Shown here: positions 1-6,435 of the stretch, piece by piece
Layout: each line of letters starts with the position of its first letter
Position numbering within the stretch: position 1 is the stretch's first letter
DNA from: Sva-25 sp039714995
GTDB taxonomy: Bacteria; Pseudomonadota; Gammaproteobacteria; Chromatiales; Chromatiaceae
DNA length: 14,842 nucleotides
Direction: 5' to 3'
NCBI GenBank assembly: GCA_039714995.1
Contig: JBDLII010000039.1
Coordinates: 1 to 14,842 of the forward strand
Made by a program: the position numbers and the translations under genes
Notes under the pieces: model-generated
What the model saw: only the letters and a program-made list of their open reading frames with translations
Told to the model about the DNA's origin: nothing
Databases searched by the model: none

Positions 1-1
1 C

Positions 2-87
2 CGTCATTGCGAGCGCAGCGAAGCAATCTCGTTCATATAAACCAATAGCTTGGAGATTGCTTCGTCGCTACGCTCCTCGCAATGACG
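2..87. repeat. Inverted-repeat element with CGTCATTGCGAG ends
   Basis: The left arm (2-30) starts CGTCATTGCGAG and ends GAAGCAATCTC. The right arm (53-87) is its reverse complement with six extra bases in the middle. The 29-base left arm is exactly repeated in inverted orientation at 11653-11681, so this is a family of short mobile or REP-like elements in this genome. It has no coding capacity. Similar ends are known as dispersed repeats in many proteobacteria. Confidence 0.8.
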
Positions 88-155
88 AATAAATCAGAGT
101 TTCCTTAGATAGCCCTCCACATGATGAGCATATGGAGCACAGGTAAATCCCCCTC

Positions 156-638
156 ATGAACATCAAGAAACCGAATCGGAAGAAGCATGGCTATTCGCAG
201 CACCTCAATGCACCACCGGAGACTGTATTCCCTCTGCTATGTCCTGTGCTGGAGGCGGAGTGGGTTCCTGATTGGGTGCCCAAAGTGGTGATTTCCCTGT
301 CAGGTGTCTGTGAGCAGGATTGTATCTTCATTACACCACCAGAAATGCCGTCAGAACCAGAGAACTCAATCTGGATTGTCACGAAATACGATCCTGGTAA
401 CCGGGTTCTCGAAATGTATAAAGTAACTCCGGAACATTCGGTTTCAAAACTGGAAATAACACTCGCAGGCGAATCCGACAACTCTACAATAGCGCACATT
501 TCATACGAAATAACCACTCTTGGACCAGCCGGAAATAAGCTCATGGAGGAATTCACCGAAGAATGGTACGAGGGTTTTATGGTCGAGTGGGAAAAACAGA
601 TGAATTATTACTTGGAAACGGGTAATAAGATTGCTTGA
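156..638 (+). CDS. SRPBCC-fold (START/Bet v1-like) protein
   Basis: The 160-residue product has the layout of a SRPBCC domain: an N-terminal strand (HGYSQHLNAPPETVFPLLCP), then a WVPDWVP segment, a central run of strands including SIWIVTKYDPGNRVLEM, and a long amphipathic C-terminal helix ending MVEWEKQMNYYLE. Proteins of this type bind hydrophobic ligands or act as polyketide-cyclase-like or activator proteins; the ligand here cannot be told. There is no signal peptide, so it is probably cytosolic. The ATG at 156 lies just before the conserved first strand, but no strong ribosome binding site precedes it. It sits alone between an inverted-repeat element on the left and a stem-loop of the recurrent CCGCC/GGCGG type about 110 bases downstream. 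The fold is fairly sure; the function is unknown. Confidence 0.75.
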   Translation: MNIKKPNRKKHGYSQHLNAPPETVFPLLCPVLEAEWVPDWVPKVVISLSGVCEQDCIFITPPEMPSEPENSIWIVTKYDPGNRVLEMYKVTPEHSVSKLEITLAGESDNSTIAHISYEITTLGPAGNKLMEEFTEEWYEGFMVEWEKQMNYYLETGNKIA

Positions 639-749
639 CAGGCAATGCAGCCAGTCTTGACCTTGTGCACGATAGCTTGGGGTCGACAACCGCCTATCAG
701 TCTCGATTTCCTGGTGGCCGTGTTGTGAACCATTCGCTACACACAACAG

Positions 750-769
750 ATCCGCCTACTGTGGCGGGA
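750..769 (+). terminator. Divergent member of the CCGCC/GGCGG stem-loop family
   Basis: The stem is CCGCC (752-756) and GGCGG (763-767) with loop TACTGT, followed by GATTT rather than a run of T. It resembles the stem-loops at 2124, 3458, 5536 and 7376 in stem sequence and loop length. It may end transcription of the SRPBCC gene, but the weak T-tract makes that uncertain. Confidence 0.4.
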
Positions 770-784
770 TTTCTGGTCTATTGA

Positions 785-970
785 TTGATTTCTATCAAAC
801 AGGCTAAGGCTGTGATTAATGATAGAGTACTAAAGAAAGGAAATAGGGATGCTTACAAAAAAACATCTGAAGCTCTTGCAAAAGTCATGGTCGTTGCAGC
901 CGGTCAAAAACGACTTCGAGTGAAAGAAGTAATTCAAAATTATGGAATTGATCTTAACTCGTATGAGTAA
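785..970 (+). CDS. Small hypothetical basic protein
   Basis: An open frame of 61 codons starts at TTG 785 (in-frame GTG at 812 is an alternative, with a weak AAGG before it). The product is lysine-rich and mostly helical in composition (VINDRVLKKGNRDAYKKTSE), ending VIQNYGIDLNSYE. I do not recognise the family. No in-frame ATG exists near the beginning, so it is either a gene with an unusual start or the 3' part of a decayed gene. The TTG start lies inside a TTGA-N6-TCAA palindrome (785-798) resembling the palindromes at 5186 and 7097. It is followed 58 bases later by the next gene on the same strand. Confidence 0.35.
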   Translation: MISIKQAKAVINDRVLKKGNRDAYKKTSEALAKVMVVAAGQKRLRVKEVIQNYGIDLNSYE

Positions 971-1028
971 GCAGTGTGAATTGGAAAAGTAAAATGTTAT
1001 GTTAAATTCATAATCAGGAGCATCTACA

Positions 1029-1652
1029 ATGAGCATAGCTACATTATCTCTCACTTCTAATATTCCAGCCCCAACACCGATTTCGCTTACCCTCCTTCAC
1101 GCCGAATGGGGTAAATCTGGCAAACTCGGTGCACTTCTCAGAAGAATTGCGGAGAAGTACAAGGGCGTCCATATTGCCCTGATGAAAGCCGGGAGTATAG
1201 GGCCGCTTGGCAGTGCCGATAAATCCCCGTGTGGCTTCTATTACGTAATGAGTGACGCTGATAGATATCAGCAAGTGACCAGGGAAGGAGTCTCTTCGCT
1301 GTGCAGTCAGATCTGTGAACAGAGCATCCCGAGTATCGATGAGATCGATGCGGCGACTGATTATGTCCGTGATGATATGGCGGAGATCTTTATGCATTCT
1401 ATCGGCACTTCAGAGGTTCTTGAGGTGGCCAGAAGTGCCGGGATGACGTTGACCGGTAGCACCAATGATGCGAATGACGGTGCCCTTGTCATCCGCTTTA
1501 ACGTTGAATATGGCACATCCAGTGCTGATTTAACGCTCAATACTCGTTCCGGTGAAATAAACACCAATGGAACTCGCTTTGGCGAATATCAATATCCAGA
1601 GCAAGTACAGGGGGCACTTCTCTCTGTTATGAGTGGCATGATCTCGTTTTGA
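1029..1652 (+). CDS. Hypothetical protein, 207 residues
   Basis: The ATG at 1029 has a good ribosome binding site (AGGAG, eight bases upstream) and the gene ends just before a classic rho-independent terminator at 1685, so it is very likely a real single-gene transcript. The N-terminus is Ser/Thr/Pro-rich without a signal peptide. A helical section (GKLGALLRRIAEKYKG) follows, then a mixed central part (FYYVMSDADRYQQVTREG) and an acidic region (SIDEIDAATDYVRDDMAEIF). The C-terminal third (ALVIRFNVEYGTSSADLTLN and onward) looks like beta strands. I do not recognise the family and no catalytic motif is visible. A weak promoter, TTGGAA-16-TAAATT, lies about 25-50 bases upstream of the start. Confidence 0.7.
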   Translation: MSIATLSLTSNIPAPTPISLTLLHAEWGKSGKLGALLRRIAEKYKGVHIALMKAGSIGPLGSADKSPCGFYYVMSDADRYQQVTREGVSSLCSQICEQSIPSIDEIDAATDYVRDDMAEIFMHSIGTSEVLEVARSAGMTLTGSTNDANDGALVIRFNVEYGTSSADLTLNTRSGEINTNGTRFGEYQYPEQVQGALLSVMSGMISF

Positions 1653-1683
1653 GGAGCGAGAAACCGCTTAACCATATCCACAA

Positions 1684-1706
1684 GCCCGGCATTCGCCGGG
1701 TTTTTT
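1684..1706 (+). terminator. Rho-independent terminator
   Basis: Stem CCCGGC (1685-1690) and GCCGGG (1695-1700), loop ATTC, followed by six T. It stands 32 bases after the stop codon of the 207-residue protein gene and differs in sequence from the recurrent CACTGA-loop stem-loops. Confidence 0.85.
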
Positions 1707-1724
1707 CTCGATCAATAACCACTC

Positions 1725-1764
1725 CACAGATGCCGCGCTCAGGGAGATGCCGTGGTGATGCCCG
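1725..1764. repeat. 40-base intergenic repeat, copy A
   Basis: This stretch begins CACAGATGCCGCGCTCAGGG and ends GGTGATGCCCG. It matches 4174-4213 over the full 40 bases with a handful of differences and matches 7039-7070 over its core. All three copies lie between genes. No clear simple stem-loop explains the conservation. Confidence 0.75.
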
Positions 1765-2123
1765 AGCACACGGACGAAACTCAATGTGGAAATGCAGTTT
1801 CAGAAAGTTCTGACAGGGCAGGGGAGGAGGAATGTCACTCGCCCAATAAGGTCGAGAGCAGTTTCAACACATGCTCAGGTGCATTAGCCCGCTTGGAGAA
1901 TGCCCGTATCGTAGGCTAGACGGCAGATACAGAAGGAATAGAGGAGCTAGTCATCCCCCCCTTCAAGCAATTTCTGCTTTATCTGCTGCCAGTGTTTCAA
2001 TGTACACCGCTGGCTGGTACAACCTCAGTGCAATACATTGCAATTACCAAGGTGTTGTTGACCATATCACCGTGTTCTTAGACAGTAAACCGCGAAAATC
2101 TCAATATTGTGAAGAATCAATGC

Positions 2124-2145
2124 CCGCCCATTGAGGCGGTTTTTT
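2124..2145 (+). terminator. Rho-independent terminator, recurrent CCGCC/GGCGG type
   Basis: Stem CCGCC (2124-2128) and GGCGG (2135-2139), loop CATTGA, followed by six T. It is nearly identical to the stem-loops at 3458, 5536 and 7376. Confidence 0.7.
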
Positions 2146-2307
2146 GTGTCCGCGTTTCTATGCAGCCCGAGAGTCCAGGGTGACGCGGTGCCTCCATCAA
2201 TGAGTCATAGCTGGCCTTTTGTCCGCCCTTCCCCAGAACCCCCGTCCCATGGAATTAGTCAGGGGTTTCATAACAGGATCCCTCCTTTCACCTCTTCATG
2301 CAATTTT

Positions 2308-2345
2308 TGTCAAGAATTGACATCAGGCAGATGCTGTACTATATT
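2308..2345 (+). promoter_or_regulatory. Strong sigma-70-like promoter with overlapping inverted repeat
   Basis: A perfect -35 box TTGACA (2317-2322) and -10 box TATATT (2340-2345) are separated by exactly 17 bases. The -35 box forms the right half of the inverted repeat TGTCAA-GAA-TTGACA (2308-2322), a likely operator position. The next start codon on this strand is at 2540, which implies a leader of nearly 190 bases. Confidence 0.65.
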
Positions 2346-2539
2346 GATAGAAAAGAATAAATGTTTAATGGTCTACAAGCTACACTGTCGGCATAATCCG
2401 TTTATGGCGATTGATGGGAGTTTTCGAGGGGGGAGCATACCCCCATGTGGCAATCAGGGTGGAACTAATCATTATCTTGCCTGGCAGGATAGATCACACC
2501 ATTTCCGCCATTGCCGATACAACCATTAAGGGGAAGATC

Positions 2540-3034
2540 ATGACCGAATCAGCAGCAGATGAACAGTTGTTCCTTTTCCATAAGGCGGTGAACACGCCCT
2601 ATTTCCAAAACCTTGACAGCAGACAGAAGGCCATTGCGGAGGAGGTTATTTCGCGAGCCGTTGATAGCCCGTTAAAGGTGAATATGATCGCCAAGGAACT
2701 ACGCAACCAGTTGCAGTCGTATGATGTATTAAACCGCTATGCCCATATTGCTGCACTTGTGGGGCTGGAGTGCATGCGAAATGCCCTGTTCCATGACTCA
2801 TCAAATGATGAACCGGATGTGGATCTTGCGCATGTCCCTGCCGATTACGAGGCTCGGCGCGAGTCTCTATTGAAGGCAGTTCAAAAAGCGGAAGAGAGTG
2901 GCAATGAACTGTCTGCAGAACGCATGCGTGCCCGTGTTGTCGAACTGGATAGCCGTTACGTCCGCGAGGCTATAGCCCACGAATTCAATAAAACACACCG
3001 ACAGCTACACTCCCAGGCGGTAATGAGATATTAG
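2540..3034 (+). CDS. Hypothetical helical protein, 164 residues
   Basis: I chose ATG 2540 because AAGGGGAAG lies just upstream and the protein reads well from MTESAADEQLFLFHKAVNTP; the same frame stays open back to 2411 but that part is low-complexity leader. The product appears almost entirely alpha-helical and charged, with an amphipathic stretch ESLLKAVQKAEESGNELSAE that could form a coiled coil and a C-terminal YVREAIAHEFNKTHRQLHSQ. There is no signal peptide or membrane segment, so it is probably cytosolic. The family is not recognised. It lies downstream of a strong promoter with a long leader containing a GGGGG/CCCCC hairpin near 2430-2445, so post-transcriptional control is possible. 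The next gene follows after 62 bases in the same direction and may be cotranscribed. Confidence 0.65.
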   Translation: MTESAADEQLFLFHKAVNTPYFQNLDSRQKAIAEEVISRAVDSPLKVNMIAKELRNQLQSYDVLNRYAHIAALVGLECMRNALFHDSSNDEPDVDLAHVPADYEARRESLLKAVQKAEESGNELSAERMRARVVELDSRYVREAIAHEFNKTHRQLHSQAVMRY

Positions 3035-3096
3035 CGCCGGATGAGCGCATCAAAATGTCATATACTTCAGAATCTGCATTGATTGAGGGGGGTTCT

Positions 3097-3387
3097 ATGA
3101 AATTAATCATTACTCTTTCTGCTCTGATAGCTGTTTCTGGAAAAGTCGTTATCGCGGACAACGCACAGAGTATCGGCGACCCAAGTATCAACAAAGCTCC
3201 CCGTATGCCATGGGGTGTTCCCTATGGTGATGCGAAAACTGGTAAGAAATCTATGCCAGCCGTGCCTTATGGCGGTTATTACGGAGGGGGCGCAGCGACA
3301 AAAGAGATCAAAACAAATCCGGTAGATCGATACATCGGAGAAACCGAGAAAAACATCTCTGGCGGAGGAAGAGGGTGGGGAAGGTAG
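3097..3387 (+). CDS. Small secreted glycine-rich protein
   Basis: The ATG at 3097 has a strong ribosome binding site (GAGGGGGG, starting about ten bases upstream). The first 20 residues (MKLIITLSALIAVSGKVVIA) form a Sec signal peptide with likely cleavage after Ala20. The mature part is short, about 76 residues, with two copies of a MP-x(1-2)-VPYG motif (MPWGVPYG and MPAVPYGG), a GGYYGGG run, and a C-terminal GGGRGWGR. The composition suggests a flexible periplasmic or outer-surface protein. I do not recognise the family. It ends about 70 bases before a terminator with seven T. Confidence 0.65.
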   Translation: MKLIITLSALIAVSGKVVIADNAQSIGDPSINKAPRMPWGVPYGDAKTGKKSMPAVPYGGYYGGGAATKEIKTNPVDRYIGETEKNISGGGRGWGR

Positions 3388-3457
3388 GCGGTTAAGAGAG
3401 AGGATGATTTGATTCCCACACACGGGCTACCTCTGAAAATGGACATGCTTACCAGAC

Positions 3458-3480
3458 CCGCCCACTGAGGCGGTTTTTTT
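3458..3480 (+). terminator. Rho-independent terminator, recurrent CCGCC/GGCGG type
   Basis: Stem CCGCC (3458-3462) and GGCGG (3469-3473), loop CACTGA, followed by seven T. It closes the plus-strand genes ending at 3387 and lies between these and the convergent gene ending at 3521. Confidence 0.85.
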
Positions 3481-3520
3481 GTCTATAGAAAAAGCCAGAA
3501 TATGTGCTGAAACCATGCGA

Positions 3521-4126
3521 TTACTTGCGATGTTTGGATCGTTGATATGCGTATTCCATCTGATTCTCGGCATATTCAATCCTCCACATCGTCGTTGAGT
3601 CCTCTTTCTTCAACTCCTCTTTGCTGATGCCAACAAGAGACTCTGTGATCTGCTGCAGTTCATCTTTAGCTTCAATGGCAGTCTGACAATGCGCGTTATC
3701 TTCCATCTTGCCTTTGAACATCAGACTGGAATGGCACATAGAAGCAGAATGAAAGTAGACCTCGATCAATGAACGGTTGTTGGCAAAGAATGATTTGATT
3801 GTAGCCTTGCGATCTTCTGCAAGTCGACGCTCCTCTTTAGCCTGCTTTATGCGCTGCAGTTCCATCCCGGCCTTCTCCTTGCGTCCCTGCACTTCAGCAG
3901 GGGAGCTATGGGTGGCAGTCTTTTCCGTCCTCTCCGGATGCTCCCGAGCGGTTATCTGCGCCTCCCTCAGTTGCCTCTCATGGTTCGTCTTGTACATATC
4001 CAGGCCGATGAGTGATGAAATGATCAAAGCAACCGGTATGGTGATGCGCAATGCGATACGCCAATCATAGAAGGTGACAAGCACCAGGGTGATGCCAATG
4101 ATGAATAACAATGCTGCCCGGATCAT
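3521..4126 (-). CDS. Inner-membrane protein with two N-terminal helices and a coiled coil
   Basis: The minus-strand ATG at 4126 has an AGGAG site eight bases upstream. The 201-residue product begins with two closely spaced membrane segments (about residues 3-19 and 24-43, RAALLFIIGITLVLVTFY and ITIPVALIISSLIGLDMY). A long charged helical region follows (about 47-115, rich in E, K, R and Q; KEKAGMELQRIKQAKEERRL), which is likely coiled coil. The C-terminal domain contains two cysteines (SMCHSSLMF and NAHCQTAIEA). No enzyme motif is visible and I do not recognise the family. The hairpin-like N-terminus would place both ends on the same side of the membrane. It is the only intact minus-strand gene in the left half. 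Repeat copy B lies in its 5' leader. Confidence 0.7.
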   Translation of the reverse strand: MIRAALLFIIGITLVLVTFYDWRIALRITIPVALIISSLIGLDMYKTNHERQLREAQITAREHPERTEKTATHSSPAEVQGRKEKAGMELQRIKQAKEERRLAEDRKATIKSFFANNRSLIEVYFHSASMCHSSLMFKGKMEDNAHCQTAIEAKDELQQITESLVGISKEELKKEDSTTMWRIEYAENQMEYAYQRSKHRK

Positions 4127-4427
4127 GTTGTTTCTCCTGTGAGCCTGGGTTTGACTGCCTGACCCACACCCTTCACAGATGCCGCGCTCAGAGAGATGTC
4201 AGGGTGATGCCCGCACTCAGTATCACCCCTCCTAGCCGAATCCTGAAACTTCGTCATGCAATACAGTGTCTAATCAACAGGAGTGATGTATATGGTCACA
4301 AGGTGGGTAAAGCCAGAGAGATAAACATAGAACGCTCCTTCTGCTCTCTGTCCATCTTGTGGCCATAAACGCTGCAAGTGCGCATACGAGCCATGCGGCG
4401 TTACCCAGGCTATATCGGATGCCGATC
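4127..4427. other. Intergenic stretch with repeat B
   Basis: This holds repeat copy B and the divergent upstream regions of the minus-strand membrane protein gene and the plus-strand gene at 4428. A plus-strand frame to 4368 runs through the repeat and has no start signal or recognisable protein features. At 4285-4323 there is a very short frame with an AGGAG site, too small to call. Confidence 0.4.
4174..4213. repeat. 40-base intergenic repeat, copy B
   Basis: It runs from CACAGATGCCGCGCTCAG to GGTGATGCCCG, and aligns without gaps to copy A at 1725-1764. It lies about 50 bases upstream of the start codon of the minus-strand membrane protein gene. Confidence 0.75.
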
Positions 4428-4757
4428 ATGGAAACATACACCATCAAGCGCGACAATGAGCGTGCAATCAAATTTACAGGCGAAAAGATCGCTGGCACAT
4501 CATCATCGCCTGATCGGGCAATGGGGTCAAACTACATAGGTCCTGTGGGGGGACGCTGGACAGAACTGAGACTCTACCGCACCAAGGACAGAAAATATAT
4601 CTGCGAAGAGGTTGGCCACACACAGTGGCGTGGAGAACGCGACCGCCGCAGTGGTGCGGTCTGTGATGATGTTAACTGCGTGACAAAGTTTTTCGGCCAT
4701 GGCTGGTTGGCAAACGCCCTGTATGCCAATGCCAAGATCGAAGATTCTGTAGACTGA
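4428..4757 (+). CDS. Hypothetical protein, about 109 residues
   Basis: The frame is open from 4359; I prefer ATG 4428 (METYTIKRDNERAIKF), with ATG 4419 three codons earlier as an alternative, because the upstream residues look non-coding. No clean ribosome binding site precedes either. The protein has an N-terminal strand-rich part (YTIKRDNERAIKFTGEKIAG), a middle section WTELRLYRTKDRKYICEEVG, then RGERDRRSGAVCDDVNCVTKFFGHGWLANALYANA, which resembles the C-terminus of small proteins of unknown role seen next to mobile genes. I cannot name the family. There is no signal peptide. It ends 19 bases before a divergent CCGCC/GGCGG stem-loop, which is in turn followed directly by a transposase fragment. 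Confidence 0.6.
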   Translation: METYTIKRDNERAIKFTGEKIAGTSSSPDRAMGSNYIGPVGGRWTELRLYRTKDRKYICEEVGHTQWRGERDRRSGAVCDDVNCVTKFFGHGWLANALYANAKIEDSVD

Positions 4758-4776
4758 CACCCTGGCATTAACTTGC

Positions 4777-4796
4777 ACCTGCCCATCCAGGCGGGT
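4777..4796 (+). terminator. Stem-loop of the recurrent family, T-tract lost
   Basis: Stem ACCTGCC (4777-4783) and GGCGGGT (4790-4796) with one T-G wobble, loop CATCCA. It sits where the other copies sit, just after a small gene, but instead of a run of T it is followed by CAATATTCAG and the transposase remnant. The insertion or a later deletion probably removed the tract. Confidence 0.5.
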
Positions 4797-4798
4797 CA

Positions 4799-5113
4799 AT
4801 ATTCAGTGCAAATCCTGGGTCACTTTTCGACGCAATTCAACAGCATCTGGCCAACTGGCTGGCCGATGCCGTACCTGAAGGCTTGACCGTCTTTAGCTTG
4901 CCGGAGGCGCATCGTAAAAGAATGCGGACATCAAACAGCATCGAGCGGTCGATTCAGCACGAACTCAAACGCCGGACGCAGCTTGTCAGGGTGTTTCCGA
5001 ACCGGGAGTCGCAGCTACGGCTGGCCAGTGCCATCCTCGTCGAGATCGATGAGGAGTGGAGCAATGCTGAACGGAGATATGTCGTGTGGAACGAGCATGA
5101 CTCAACCTGCTAA
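4799..5113 (+). pseudogene. 3' fragment of an IS256-family (Mutator-type) transposase
   Basis: The open frame from about 4799 reads into WLADAVPEGLTVFSLPEAHR, then RMRTSNSIERSIQHELKRRT, then a C-terminal SQLRLASAILVEIDEEWSNA. This is the C-terminal end typical of IS256-family DDE transposases (the conserved pattern is LPEGLT.F..P..HR.R.RT.N..ER...E.KRRT). A full transposase is about 400 residues; only about the last 100 remain, so the catalytic residues upstream are gone and it cannot act. No clear terminal inverted repeat is visible after the stop. The 5' break falls within a few bases of the 4777 stem-loop, which marks a past insertion or deletion event in the accessory region. Confidence 0.85.
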
Positions 5114-5171
5114 ACAAATTTCCATACTTGGAGTAGCGTAATCATCACCAACCGAGCCCGGCCTTGTACAA

Positions 5172-5218
5172 GGTTTTTATTGCTGTTGACATATGTCAAA
5201 TCATACTCTTCAAAACCT
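5172..5218 (+). promoter_or_regulatory. Promoter-like block with perfect palindrome, copy 1
   Basis: A GGTTTTTATTG stretch is followed by the perfect 14-base palindrome TTGACATATGTCAA (5186-5199) and AAAACCT 26 bases after the palindrome starts. The same layout recurs at 7082-7129 with the same spacing from palindrome to AAAACCT. The palindrome includes a consensus -35 box, but no good -10 box lies 17 bases on. It stands 56 bases upstream of the small ribbon-helix-helix gene and could be its operator. Confidence 0.5.
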
Positions 5219-5273
5219 GCAACAATGACACTCTCGCCCATTGTTAACGATTATTATGAAAAAGGAGGAGTTG

Positions 5274-5468
5274 ATGGACAAGGCTGAAATACAATTGCGA
5301 GTGAACACAGATCTTGAGAAGGCGCTTAACAAGTATGCAGAAGAAAATTACTTCACACCACAAGAGGCAGCAGAGAAGATCCTTAGCTCGTTTTTGATCG
5401 CGGCGGGCTTACTGAAACGCCCGCTAGAGGATGATGCGGTCATTCGCCCAGGGGGCTGCCTGGATTAA
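5274..5468 (+). CDS. Small ribbon-helix-helix (CopG/Arc-like) protein
   Basis: The ATG at 5274 is preceded by AAGGAGGAG at an ideal distance; an in-frame ATG at 5256 is too far upstream of the site. The 64-residue product fits a ribbon-helix-helix fold: a short strand with alternating residues (IQLRVN, residues 5-10), helix A (TDLEKALNKYAEENYF), a turn with TPQEA, and helix B (AAEKILSSFLIAAGLLK). Such proteins dimerise and bind palindromic operators, often their own. The tail is short and acidic. No toxin gene follows, so it is not an obvious antitoxin. A perfect palindrome lies upstream at 5186 and a terminator of the recurrent type follows at 5536. The fold is a moderate-confidence reading from pattern alone. 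Confidence 0.65.
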   Translation: MDKAEIQLRVNTDLEKALNKYAEENYFTPQEAAEKILSSFLIAAGLLKRPLEDDAVIRPGGCLD

Positions 5469-5535
5469 TATAAATAAATGATCAACACGCAAACCTGTTG
5501 AAAAAATATTGCCGAAGCAAAGCACTCACTGCATC

Positions 5536-5559
5536 AACCCGCCCACTGAGGCGGGTTTT
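5536..5559 (+). terminator. Rho-independent terminator, recurrent CCGCC/GGCGG type
   Basis: Perfect 8-bp stem AACCCGCC (5536-5543) and GGCGGGTT (5550-5557), loop CACTGA, then TTC. It closes the ribbon-helix-helix gene, 68 bases after its stop codon. Confidence 0.75.
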
Positions 5560-5718
5560 CATTCCCCGGTGAACAAGATGAACGTTGTGAACATCTTTTC
5601 CCGAAAGTTAATCTGCTGCGGTGCGCGTACTTTTCTGAGTGGACACTGAAACAGATCCACATGGGAAACTCTCACTATCTACTGAGTCCCGGCCATGTGG
5701 CAGGTTTCGCATGCCAGT

Positions 5719-5749
5719 TTGACATGCCGCTTTCAAGCCAATGTATACT
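5719..5749 (+). promoter_or_regulatory. Candidate promoter of the secreted-protein gene
   Basis: A perfect TTGACA (5719-5724) and a TATACT (5744-5749) are spaced by 19 bases, longer than ideal. The upstream bases TG directly before TATACT may help. The transcript would start near 5757 and give a leader of about 90 bases before ATG 5847. Confidence 0.45.
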
Positions 5750-5846
5750 CAAGAATCCCGAACATGAATGACGACCGGATCACTGCAGCGGAGAAGTTGC
5801 TGTTTGATCTGGCTAATTACGCGTAAAGCCTGAAGGAGAATAAACA

Positions 5847-6146
5847 ATGATGAAATCACCTGCCGCTTTTGCTGCCGTTTCCCTGCTGTTGCTGACGACA
5901 ACTGCTCACGCGGAAGGATTCAAAATCATCAAATTCTATGAATCCTCTAGCAGCGATCTCCATGTCGTCACTGAATCAGAAACGACTGTACAGGCGAAAT
6001 GCACCCTTTTCAATGAAGCTGGAGATGTGATGTCTGTCAATCGAGTGAGAATTAACAGTGGGCATAACGAACTGCCAATTCACACAAACGAACCGGCAAG
6101 TACCGTCTATCGTGTTTTATGCTCGATACACAGCGATCAGCTTTGA
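5847..6146 (+). CDS. Small secreted protein of unknown function
   Basis: The start ATG 5847 (or 5850; the sequence is ATGATG) follows AAGGAG by eight bases. The first 22 residues form a Sec signal peptide (MMKSPAAFAAVSLLLLTTTA then HA) with cleavage expected after AHA. The mature chain of about 77 residues appears beta-rich (FKIIKFYESSSSDLHVVTES, then TTVQAKCTLFNEAGDVMSVN) and has two cysteines, in QAKCTLF and RVLCSIH, that could form a disulfide in the periplasm. This looks like a small immunoglobulin-like or beta-sandwich domain, but I do not recognise the family. A 46-residue frame follows after 26 bases and may share its transcript. Confidence 0.7.
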   Translation: MMKSPAAFAAVSLLLLTTTAHAEGFKIIKFYESSSSDLHVVTESETTVQAKCTLFNEAGDVMSVNRVRINSGHNELPIHTNEPASTVYRVLCSIHSDQL

Positions 6147-6172
6147 TGAACGGCGGGGATGTGTGAGGACTC

Positions 6173-6313
6173 ATGCGCCAGCAAACCATTGCCAGCTACC
6201 GGTGCGAAACCAGCATCGGCAAGTTCTTCATGCTGAAGCGCGATGATGGCAAATACTACATCACCCACGATGGCCGGGAGCTGGGCACTGGTTTCTACAT
6301 TTGTGCCCGGTAA
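6173..6313 (+). CDS. Very small hypothetical protein, 46 residues
   Basis: The frame starts at ATG 6173 after a GAGGA site (6165-6169) and ends at TAA 6311-6313. The product begins MRQQTIASYRCETSIGKFFM, continues LKRDDGKYYITHDGRELG and ends TGFYICAR. The composition and alternating hydrophobic residues read like a real small beta protein rather than a chance frame. It has no signal peptide. It follows the secreted-protein gene by 26 bases in the same direction. It may be full length or the remaining domain of a larger protein. I do not recognise a family. Confidence 0.5.
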   Translation: MRQQTIASYRCETSIGKFFMLKRDDGKYYITHDGRELGTGFYICAR

Positions 6314-6435
6314 TTTGCGACGTGACCCGCCTACTTGAATAGAGCAACCGGATAACCAGGCGTTCAAGAGGGCCGCTGGGGATTCCTGATCGGTTGGGGG
6401 AGTGGGGGGCTCCAGGATGGTGGCGTGTAGAAAGC

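Larger units (their letters stand above)
1711..2307. other. Intergenic stretch without a convincing gene
   Basis: About 600 bases contain repeat copy A and the stem-loop at 2124, but no frame I would call a gene. A 53-codon frame at 1758-1919 (MPEHTDETQCGN...) starts inside the repeat and lacks a ribosome binding site. A 44-codon frame at 2000-2134 ends inside the stem-loop. Both look accidental or relic. The presence of a good terminator at 2124 with nothing convincing before it suggests a lost gene or an untranslated RNA. Confidence 0.5.
5469..5846. other. Intergenic stretch with terminator and promoter
   Basis: Apart from the terminator at 5536 and the promoter at 5719 I see no convincing gene. 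A 43-codon frame at 5695-5826 (ATG TGG CAG..., ending LLFDLANYA) overlaps the promoter and has no ribosome binding site; its last 20 codons from ATG 5765 read like protein and may be a relic. Confidence 0.4.

Noticed and set aside
1871..2529. Open frames of 87 and 132 codons
   Set aside because: They run through a terminator, a strong promoter and its leader, lack ribosome binding sites, and show no protein-like pattern.
5274..5846. Toxin-antitoxin pair with the ribbon-helix-helix protein as antitoxin
   Set aside because: No toxin-sized frame follows; a terminator comes 68 bases after the stop codon.
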